Origin: Maratus speciosus
Taxonomy: Eukaryota; Arthropoda; Arachnida; Araneae; Salticidae
Direction: 5' to 3'
NCBI GenBank assembly: GCA_963932465.1
Contig: OZ010791.1
Span: 157,908,012-157,972,011, forward strand
DNA length: 64,000 bases
Shown here piece by piece: positions 55,197 to 64,000 of the stretch (the stretch's first letter is position 1; every line of letters starts with the position of its first letter). Made by a program: the position numbers and the translations under genes. A model generated the notes under the pieces. The model saw only the letters and a program-made list of their open reading frames with translations. It was not told the DNA's origin and did no database searches.

Positions 55197-55213
55197 GGGG
55201 GGGGGGGGGGGGG
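55197..55213. repeat. G17 tract
   Basis: One of the two longest G/C runs in the window. The open frame downstream starts directly after it. Confidence 0.95.
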
Positions 55214-55216
55214 TGA

Positions 55217-55654
55217 ATGGCCATAATTTTTTTTTTCAAATTCATTAGTGGCCGTTTTTTTTTTTTTGTTTTTTGTTTTTTTACTAGTTTTGACAAGACG
55301 AAGACGAGACGAATAACACAATATTATCAATACAAATTAACACTAATTTCGTTCCACACACTTTGTAGAGTTCACGGATGTAATCTTCAAGTGTTGTCTG
55401 TGTCTATCCCGCCTTTATGTAGACGACAGCTTATAAGAAACATTGGGTTTCAAGCACCTAAGCCAGATGTGCGTATTCAATACATAAATAAACTAAGTGA
55501 ATACGAATTAAAATCACAGAACTTCAGATTTCGCAAAAAACGAATTAAAATATACGTGTACATAAAAACAAACTTTCAGTTGGAATTACAACAAAATTGG
55601 AACGTTCGTACACCAAGTTCGAACGAAAGACATCTAAAACGCATGCCCAACTGA
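55217..55654 (+). other. Longest open reading frame (145 codons), unrecognised
   Basis: The first 25 codons come from T-rich low-complexity sequence (F-rich). The rest (RRITQYYQYKLTLISFH, VHGCNLQVLSVSIPPLCRRQ, QAPKPDVRIQYINKLSEYEL) has a normal amino-acid mix and slightly higher G+C. I recognise no domain, signal or transposase motif. No upstream promoter or splice structure is evident. It could be a fragment of an old coding exon or chance. Confidence 0.2.
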
Positions 55655-55689
55655 GAGTGCCTCCTGGTGGTTATTATGTAAAAAGAAAG

Positions 55690-55926
55690 GCAGAAACAAA
55701 ATGTCTTTTATTAAGACACGTTTGAAGCAACGAAGTGTCTTAAAATAAGACGTTTGCAGATATTTTAGTTCAAAGTTCGTTTGCACCATGATCACAGTAA
55801 GACACTCATGTGTTTTTAATTAAAATATTTATGGTGTCTTAATTTTGAGATTAAGACACTTAAGTGTCTGAAATTCTTTTTCAGTCACATATGTGTCTAA
55901 ATTTAAGATGCCTCTATTTGCAGTGT
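55690..55926. repeat. Palindrome cluster 3 (AGACACTTAAGTGTCT family)
   Basis: It contains AAGACACTTAAGTGTCTGAA (about 55853), weaker pairs TGTCTT/AAGACA at 55700-55760, and the segment 'accatgatcacagtaagaca' through 'cagtcacatatgtgtct' to 'gcctctatttgcagtg' shared with cluster 2. Here CAGTG is followed by TTGTG, so the TA flank is not preserved. Confidence 0.75.
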
Positions 55927-56224
55927 TGTGTCCGGAAATTTGGTTCAAAACGTCTACTTTTCAGTTAGAAGAATTTTATCTGTATAAAACAATTTAAGAA
56001 AAAGCCATGCATAAAATAACAACAACAAAAAATAGATATAGTGAAACTTTTAAGCACCATTTTCGAAGTTTTAGCTTGTTATTGACATTTATTTTACTTA
56101 CTTTTACTTGTACATTTGCTATTGTGTCTCGGTTTTCTAAAACGAAATTTGCAAAAAGAAATTAAATGAATCTTTATTAAAAAATAGAATGACTATTATA
56201 TTTATTTTAACTTGTATGGAATAA
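55927..56224. other. AT-rich, no feature recognised
   Basis: Nothing recognised. Confidence 0.4.
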
Positions 56225-56760
56225 AGAGAGACAACATATAAATTAAATTTGATGAAATTCTATTTCATAGATGCAGGGCTATAGTTATGGAAATTGCGAA
56301 AAACGTAGCACAGCAGCATGACATGTTGAACGATATATACCTAAACCTAATCAGCATCGATTTATGCCAAGGTCTAACTGAATATGTGATGAAATTGCAT
56401 CCCATAGATGCCGAGATCTCTATTATATAAATCAAGAAAAACCACAGTACAAAAGTGCCACCTGTTGGGGCTATATACACCAAATTCTAATAAGCATCCA
56501 CTTTTGTGAAGGTGTAAACAAATGTGTAGTCTGACTAAATTTCAACCCATAAGATATAGGTATCATCGCAATCGTGAAAAAAAAAAAGCATACCAGCGCA
56601 CCTATTGCGTGATATGCGCAAAAACTTAATCATAACTAAATTGTGTCAACATCTAACCTAAAATGTTTGGTGAAATTCAGTGAATCATGTGCCAACATCT
56701 AACCTAAAATGTTTGGTGAAATTCAGTGAATTAGTTCCTGAGATAGAACGCTCAAAAGTT
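56225..56760. repeat. Diverged tandem repeat of about 147 bp, three units, with a 45 bp duplication
   Basis: 'tgatgaaatt.catcccatagatgc' type starts occur at about 56248, 56388 and 56532. Inside the last unit, CAACATCTAACCTAAAATGT is duplicated at 56648 and 56693 (45 bp period). Identity between the large units is low. Confidence 0.55.
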
Positions 56761-57173
56761 GTGTCACTAACGGACGGTGTCAGGTTTCTGAGATCAAGAT
56801 ACATGCGTTTAATGTAAATTACTATTTAATTAACTTTATTTTCTTTACTTATTATGTGTATCTGTGTATTATTATCTACGTACTTGAGTTATAGACGCAT
56901 TTTGTTACCAACGAGATTAAAATGAGCGACATGAAAGGAAATTCCAGAAAGGTGTTATTATCTCCTGAAATGTGGATGGTACGACAGGAATGTATGTAGC
57001 AGTAGAAGGAAGGGTTTATGAGCAGAAGATAATCTTGTTTGACGGACTGTCGCGGAACAACAGGTCAAAACTGACACGTGCGATCGCATGTGAAAATATA
57101 GGTAAAGACTCCGCACAGATTTTAAGAGAAAAGGCAGAGTAAGAATGCAGAGCAAGGGAGGGAGAGAATCGTG
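56761..57173. other. No recognised gene
   Basis: Moderate G+C but no recognised motif. Confidence 0.35.
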
Positions 57174-57444
57174 TTGGAAGGAGTTTATGGTGCTTTCAGC
57201 TCGCTGACGAGCTGAAAACTACAAAACGCAGCGAGCTGAAAGCACCATAAACTCTTTCCAATCGTGCTGGGAGGAGTTTATGGTTCTTTCAGCTCGCTGA
57301 CGAAATGGCCGCTAACAAAACGATGCGAGCTGAAAGCACCATAAACTCCTTCCAACTCCTCCTTCCTCAAACTCCTTCCAGGAAAGGAAAGAATCGTGTT
57401 GGAAGGAGTTTATGGTGCTTTATCAGCTCGCTGATGAGCTGGCG
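57174..57444. repeat. Cluster of strong hairpins (two complete, one half)
   Basis: Hairpin 1: arms 57174-57206 and 57229-57261, 33 bp with one mismatch (TTGGAAGGAGTTTATGGTGC / GCACCATAAACTCTTTCCAA) and a 22 nt loop. Hairpin 2: about 57270-57353 with the same arm sequence and a 27 nt loop. A third left arm starts at 57399 without a partner. The loops differ while the arms are nearly the same. Confidence 0.9.
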
Positions 57445-58253
57445 TATTTAATGCAATATAAGCAGGGAAAAAATTATAGAAAAACCAAAGAAATCAACAG
57501 TTTCAATGTTTGACACTACCAAAGAAATTTTATTTAAACGCGTTCAAAATTTAACATAGAATAACTGCAGAATTAATAATCAGATGAAATCAGGGTTTCC
57601 TTTTTGAAGTTAAAATTCAAAAGAATTGCTAGTTTTTCTAAATTATTCTTTACATTATATAATTAGTCAAATTATGAAAAGATTATGCGAAAACTTTTAA
57701 TTCATCTGTAGTAATGTACCTGCTAATTAGCGTTAAATGTATGTAATATTCATAAAGATAATATTTTTTAATTTTACTGAAGACTGCATAAAGTAAATTT
57801 AATTAACCTCCAATACTTTAATCTGATTAGAACTTCTGACATTATTGGATTTACTCTGGATTCAATTGTAAAAGAAATATCGTGATTTATTAAAAACAAA
57901 TAATGAATTTTAGCCAGATGAAATGAGCCAGAAGAAGATAACGGTAAATCTCAACTGAGAAAAGTCAACAATAGTACGATGCAGAATTTTTAAAGAAGAA
58001 AAAGTCAGGTTCTCATACGTTATTTTCTGATTTCGGTTAATTTAAACATAGTTTAATTAGATTAAATAGTTTCAACATTGACTGAAGCCTTTGCCATAAG
58101 TTGGAAGAAAAGAGTAAATACATTTATTTTAATTATTTCGTTAAAAGTTGCAAAAATGTTTCATAATTTAATTAAGACAGATTATACACATTTTTATGTT
58201 GAGTATTTGAATAAATGTTGAATAGTATAAAATAGATAGACTTTATCCATCTA
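57445..58253. other. AT-rich, no feature recognised
   Basis: No gene or repeat was recognised. Confidence 0.45.
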
Positions 58254-58255
58254 TA

Positions 58256-58290
58256 CAATTTGGTCAAAAGTATCCGGACATCTTCGCTTT
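58256..58290 (+). mobile_element. Left end of a Tc1-like element
   Basis: TA then CAATTTGGTCAAAAGTATCC and GGACATC. GGTCAAAAGTATCCGGACA is a common terminal motif of Tc1-like elements in animals. No transposase or right terminus was found, so it is a remnant. Confidence 0.55.
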
Positions 58291-58896
58291 TAGATGTTTT
58301 GTCAAAAAACTAAAAGAATACTTGATGAATTGTTCTTGGAGTTTGGGGATGGGAAGAACATGTTTGACTTCCTAATTTACAATGAACAGATAGTCGTGAG
58401 ACCAATTAGGTGACCAACCAAAAATGGAACAAAAAACAATAGTTGTAATCACCTTGTATCGTAAAACGCTTAAAAAGTCGATGTATTTTCAGATATTACC
58501 AACGACCCTATTACTTTGAAAAAAATATAGAGAGATTGCATTACTAAACAGAATTAAGTATACGAAAATGTCTAAAATCAGAGCTTAACTCGAACTAATT
58601 GTGAACCTTGTGGTGTTGCTCTTTGTGCAAATATCTGCTTTGAAATGTACCACACAAAAGCAAATTTCACTAAATAATGTTTATATACAAATAAAACCTA
58701 TTTTCAGCTATTTGTACAACATTTGGGTACGTCTTTATTCAAGTCTATTTAAAATTTTTGGTTTGCGATGTTTTTTTTATGCGGAACATTTTTTTAAATA
58801 TAAAACATGCTTTTTTCAATAATTTCTCATTAAATATTAATTTTTGGCATTTTTAAATAGGTCATTCATTGTGAATAAGAACAGTTTGAAGTTTAT

Positions 58897-58932
<36 letters not shown>

Positions 58933-59774
58933 TGCATATCTTCCAAGTATTTTTTAAAAAAATCATGAAAAGTACCAAATACAGTCAATTCAGAAGGAGA
59001 TATCCGATTGAAATAGCTCAGATCTCAAAGTGTTAAGAAACGTTTGCCTTTTTTACTTACCCATCATACGTAGTATAGGGTAAGTCTTGTAATCGTTTTG
59101 AAAATCGAAAAAAAAAATTTGACCGATTTACACGTTTCAGACACTGGAGATTCCGAAAAACATATTTTTAGAAAATAAATTTGTCCGTCCGTCTGTATGT
59201 CTGTAATCGCTCTATCTCCCGAACAAATTGAGATAGAGACTTGAAATTCCGTGCGTACTTAGGAAGTAATAATGGGAAGAAGCCTATTGAATATCAGTTC
59301 GATTAACCGGTTTTTTTTTCGGATTCTTGAAATACTCGTTCTGATAAAAGGTATACAAAAATTTTCAAAATTGTTTATTTGAAGGAGTGGATATAAAAGA
59401 CAATAAAAAAACATAAATTTTGCATCATGAATGAAGTCGATCGGATAATTAGTTGCCGAGATATTTGTAATTCTATTTTTCACACTCTTCGATTTTTCAT
59501 GACCCTGTATTTCATTCAAATTTCAATTCAAAGATATATTTTAATTGGAAATGAGACGCTTAATCCGACGCAGTAAACTGTTAGTTAATCGGATTATAAT
59601 TTTTCGAGTTATAAGCAATTTTACGAAATTCGGTACTACTCGATTATCCCGCCGAGCAAACAACTATCGCCAAACTATAAGATTAAATGCCAATAATGGC
59701 TTACCGTAAATGTCAAGCATTTAATGCATCTCCATACCTATAAGGGGGTTTACCATAGGGGAAACCCTGTTCTG
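58291..59774. other. No gene; AT microsatellite and dispersed-repeat-like text
   Basis: An AT microsatellite lies at about 58900-58927. The stretch 59080-59260 has GTCCGTCCGTCTGTATGTCT followed by 'ctctatctcccgaacaaattgaga', wording common to dispersed animal repeats, but no second copy was found here. Confidence 0.4.
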
Positions 59775-59895
59775 CGCCAAATACCGCCAAGTTTGTCGTC
59801 AACTTGGCGGTATATCGCCAAATTTGGCGGCCAAAATGAGTCGCCAAAAGTGACGCCAAATTGGCGGTATCTCTAATATTTCGCCAAATTCCCAT
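59775..59895. repeat. Cluster of GCCAA/TTGGC inverted half-sites
   Basis: In about 120 bp I count CGCCAA or TTGGCG eleven times in alternating orientation, including CGCCAAATTTGGCG (perfect 14 bp palindrome, about 59816), 'ccgccaagtttgtcgtcaacttggcgg' and 'gacgccaaattggcggtat'. The cluster can fold, and resembles binding half-sites of nuclear-factor-I type, though function is unknown. Confidence 0.6.
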
Positions 59896-62602
59896 ATACT
59901 TCCATTGTAAACGAATAGCGTTTACTTGCTTACAGAAAATTAACAAATTGAGATATTTTAATGCCACAAAAAATAATATTAGCTTAAGGGGTTATATTAA
60001 TTATATTTAAGGGAGTCCTAATAAATTAAATTATGAATAAAAGTAACATGGTACAATGCTTAGCAAATATCACATGTTTTATTTTCATATTTTATATTAT
60101 CTGTATCCATGATGGGTAAGCATTACGGTGGCCCCTAACGACTAGTTTACAATGTAAACTTAGTTCTGCTAATACTAATAAAATAACACTGTTAACTCTA
60201 ATTATAATATTTCTAATCATAACTGTGACACATTTTAATATCCACCATTTTTATAAACTAGGCAGCTATTGATTTCATATTTCATGTGAAAAAAATATTC
60301 ATATTTATTCCACAAATATGTCTTACAACATTCACAACTAAAAAAAAAATCCCTGACGGCTCCGCTACAGGCGGAGGTAGATTTCGAAGTTAAGTACTAA
60401 TTTCACCAACAAAAACTAAATCAAGGTTAGAGAAAACCCAGTTTAACAATTTTATCTGGCCGCTTTTGATAAGTTTTTAATTTTATTTTCCTGTAAGATC
60501 TGGTTTTATCAGAATCATGTTAGTATGATAAAATTTTCTTCAATCCGTATTTATTTATTTATTTATTTATTGCTGCAAGAGTTGGTCCTATCAAAAACTT
60601 GTCAATACAAAAGTTGTAGATAATATTAAAAATATTTATAATAAATTCAAGCGGTTTTGAGAATTCATGAAGTTGTGAATTTTTTTTTTCCCTAAAACTC
60701 TATCTTTTCGCCGCTTGCACCCATTTTTAATTTTTCAAAAATCTGTCATACATAAATTTTTGTCCCTTTTCTTAGAAGTAATAATAACTTTAAGCTGATT
60801 TGATATGTGTTATAATTCGAAAGTTGTGGTTTTTTTCGGTTTTCACAAAAGCCCTCCCTATTTCCACACCCTTGGTCCGATTTTGCCCATTAACAAACTT
60901 GAGAGAGATTTTCTGCACCTTGATTTTATGTATCAGTTTGGAAGAGATTTGTTCAGAATTATGGAAGTTATCGTGTCCATAAAAAAGTGATAGATATATA
61001 AAGAAAGTTTTCAACTGGGGGTACTTTTGGGCTCTAGAATTCATGATCGGCGTAGATCTGCAAAAAATTTTCAGAAATTCCAACATAGGGAAGAATGCAA
61101 TAGGTAGTTTTTCTTACGAAATCTACCTAAAATAATTGTTTCGACAATCGTCGAATAAAAATGCGACTGGCACTAATCTTTTAATATGGTCTACTAATTA
61201 ATGCTATGCTAAAATTTTGCTTAGGTGCTCGTCTATTTAAAGAAAATTCTTCAAATTTTTAAATATTAAAAAGTAAGCTTTTTATTTTAAATTTTCACAA
61301 ATTTAGAATTTGTCCATTTTTTCCATAATAGTGTTCAATTTTCGATTTGGTAGAATTGGACACAATAAATTTTATTTAACATTACAGTATTTTTTAGAGC
61401 ATTAGCTTTAGTTAATTATGTACATATATATCATCAGAGAAATAAAATGAATCCGTTTCATCCTAAAGCATATTTTTCCTTATTTATTTACAGCAATATA
61501 GGGGCTGAGCATATGTAACATTATCATTTTAGTGGGGAGGGGGTGTCTTGCACTTGATATCGTAAGATATCCCTGGGGGAGGTGGGGTTTGCTTTTGATA
61601 CCGTTATCAATTTTGATCCAACCAAACTTATCTTTTTTTCACTAATTTTTCTTTAGATCCAAATAGTCTGTTACCCATTTTATTACTATTATTTTTATTA
61701 TGATTATTTTTATATGTTTTTATGAAAATACAAAACTATTATTACAGCTATTAAATGTTTATAAAATCATTTCATTCCAAAATTTGGAATACCCCAACGT
61801 TTGGCATTCCTGTTCGTGCACCACATGCGCATGTAATTCGATGTTAGAGAAATCATGACCATAATTTGTAGGAAATGATACTTGCGTTTACCAGTAAAGA
61901 AACAGAAATAATGTTATCCACTGTTTTGTTGAAGTCCTGTTTTTAACTTTCTCGGGCAGAGGGCAAATGCAAGAAGACAATATTACTTTCGAATGCATTA
62001 TATAACAATAAGATATTATTAAATGCTTTTAAATAGTAACTAAGTCTTTTAGATGTTATTTGATATAAATTTATTTCGTGTATTGATATTTTATTGGTTT
62101 TTTGAATCCGTAAAGTATACGACTAATAAATATATAATCACGTGAGTATATCACTGCAAGTGTATAAAGAGAAAGAAAAAAAAATCTAAAAATAAAATAA
62201 AATTAGACATTGATAACGATTGATTAGACATTAATTAGACATTGATTAGACATTAATAAAATAAAATTAGACATATTATCGGGTGGGGGTGGGGGGATTC
62301 GAGGAATGATAACGTGTGATATCGTAAAGGTGGGAGAGGATCCAATATTTGCAAAATGTTGATATCGTTAAATATGTATGGCCCCATACTCGTATTACTT
62401 GGATTTTACATATGCTTAAAATCATCTTCTTTGGGAACAAAGGAAATAATAGGATTTTTTTCCTTTGAAATTGTTAATAGTTTATAATAATATTATAACT
62501 AATATTAATTCACAAGCTTTCTTCACAATAAATATTTTAAATATTAAGCTATTCACAATTTGCTGTGATCAGCTTAAATTTTCAGCAAAATGCAATTACG
62601 AT
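59896..62602. other. AT-rich, no gene recognised
   Basis: An ATTT microsatellite lies at about 60548-60570. Opposite-strand frames overlap at 60790-61086 without any domain. G-rich patches occur at 61537-61550 and 61572-61590. Confidence 0.45.
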
Positions 62603-62606
62603 TTAA

Positions 62607-62893
62607 CCCTCCGCAGGTCGCAACTCTGGGAGTCCAGAGTTCGGGCGCAATGAGCCTGACAAGCGCCTGTTAGAAAATCGTCATTAGTAATTAATTAACT
62701 CAATTTTAACGCTCTTAAAGGGATCAATGACATTCTTTAGGATGTAAAAAGAGAATATTTAAAACTTGAATGAAAAAACCTCGTTTATTACAATGAAAGT
62801 AAGTAACCCTGCGCGCTCTAATAGTGGCGGCGAGGAGAACGGAAATAACTGTGCTGTGCCAATCAAATCAGGTCTATTGCGACCGACGGAGGG
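62607..62893. mobile_element. TTAA-flanked MITE, 287 bp (piggyBac-like)
   Basis: TTAA lies at 62603-62606 and 62894-62897. The left end CCCTCCGCAGGTCGCAA and the right end in reverse complement CCCTCCGTCGGTCGCAA match at 15 of 17. C-rich termini with a TTAA duplication point to piggyBac-type mobilisation. Just inside the left end is a perfect hairpin AACTCTGG-GAGT-CCAGAGTT. No coding capacity. Confidence 0.85.
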
Positions 62894-62897
62894 TTAA

Positions 62898-64000
62898 TTA
62901 TATTAAAAATTTTAATTTATTCTATTCAATGTTGATATGAGTGAGTATGAGCCAGAATACTCAGTTAAAAGTTACTCGAACAAACATTGAGCTTCTATTT
63001 TTCTAATCACACATATTAATTAAAAAATCGTATCATTATCGTCTAATTATCAAAATCAAAAGCAGTTTCTCAGACAAGAGTAATAAATTGTACTTTTTAT
63101 GGCGGTAAAAGAGCTCAATTTTTTCGAACAGCAATTATCTTAATAAACACAAAGGAAGTCACTTAAAATTGTCTTCGAAATTATCAATCAGTGTAATTAA
63201 CTGTAAGAAAAAGCTTTTTTCTCATTTTCTATAGCTATTGAATTAAAAATACGCCCTTTATTGGTAATATATAAGCCTTGTTAGAGATTAAATTCTTAAA
63301 CAGTGATATTCGAACTTGTATCATTTTGCAGCCTTCAGGTATAGAATTAAACTCTTAATGGGGGTAAAATATAATTTTACGCATATATTTTTGATGAATT
63401 TAGATTAGTAACTTAAAATTGATGAGCATTCATTTTTAAGAGTTAATAGCCAAGGGAAAGCTCAGTTTTTGCATTTATGCGAATATTTATACTTCGGTTA
63501 CATATATGTTAATGAAAAATACTTTTGTTGATAATTATTAGGATACTAAATAATGAAAAAAAGATTAGAATTTTAGCACTCTATATTTCAAAAATTTTAT
63601 AAGAACTTTACATTTTACTTATAAAATATGTATTATTTATTTTCTAATTATAATGAACAATAAATGTTCCAGATGAACTTTATTATAAAAAGAAACTAAA
63701 TAGATTTACTATAAAAATGGTAATTTAAATTTATTTTTCATTTTGATAGAGAAACTGGAAAACATTATCTTTTTATTATTGTGTGAATTATACTACTTCG
63801 ATGAATCTTTTCTAATAAAGATTAATCTTGTTTTCTGATATTATCCCTGTATTCAAAAGTTTTAAAGGTCTCGTTTTTTTACGCCTTCACTTTATGTTTA
63901 TTTTAGATACTTCTATTATATGCGCCTTTTTTCAGCGAAATTTGAACATCTTGCTATGATACATATACTTTTGAAAATGACAAAAGCTAAAGTTGTGTCA
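62898..64000. other. AT-rich, no feature recognised
   Basis: No gene, RNA gene or repeat was recognised up to the window edge. Confidence 0.45.

Overview
This 64 kb window is AT-rich eukaryotic DNA, and I found no intact protein-coding gene in it. The recognisable parts are transposon remnants, non-autonomous elements with inverted termini, tRNA-derived repeats and tandem repeats. The mix (a mariner whose TTGGGT termini suggest the mellifera group, Tc1-like and pogo/Tigger-like pieces, TTAA-flanked piggyBac-like short elements, tRNA-derived repeats, long A/T and G/C homopolymers) points to an arthropod. A chelicerate such as a spider is a plausible guess, but nothing here proves it. The region is either intergenic or lies inside a very large intron.

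Layout. 0-5 kb: three diverged copies of a dispersed repeat (family A). 5.8-7.7 kb: a truncated mariner, a 150 bp tandem repeat and a short TTAA-flanked element. 9.6-11.3 kb: a tRNA-Lys-like repeat cluster, a cluster of AGACACTTAAGTGTCT palindromes and a foldback element. 12.2-14.5 kb: four copies of a roughly 660 bp repeat. 15.3-15.8 kb: four nearly identical 139 bp units. 16.8-18.1 kb: a second palindrome cluster joined to tRNA-Lys-like units, then a hammerhead-like motif. 20.8-23.3 kb: a 481 bp tandem repeat with a decayed Tc1-like element in its last unit. 25.06-29.65 kb: the most striking block, one inverted plus 13 direct copies of a 327 bp unit, each holding a 71 nt tRNA-like sequence. 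31-35 kb: a foldback element, a 160 bp tandem repeat split by a TA-flanked MITE, and a 172 bp tandem array with hammerhead-like motifs. 37.3-39.2 kb: nested DNA transposon remnants. 39.9-42.4 kb: a long-TIR element next to a complete-length but dead mariner. 43-48.5 kb: foldbacks and a 325 bp tandem repeat. 48.9-50.5 kb: an element with repeated GGGGCACATGTGAACA motifs. 53.6-53.9 kb: a 312 bp hairpin with hammerhead-like motifs in both arms. 55-57.5 kb: a third palindrome cluster and a group of strong hairpins. 62.6 kb: a TTAA-flanked MITE.

The best candidates for something new are two. First, the tRNA-like satellite at 25-29.6 kb: every direct copy carries a conserved hairpin that abuts the tRNA-like 5' end and a possible alternative stem. 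Second, a family of hammerhead-ribozyme-like motifs at three unlinked loci (18.0, 34.3-35.0 and 53.7 kb) that share the same downstream sequence; I interpret these as possible terminal repeats of Penelope-like retroelements. All assignments come from reading the sequence by eye, without database search or folding software.
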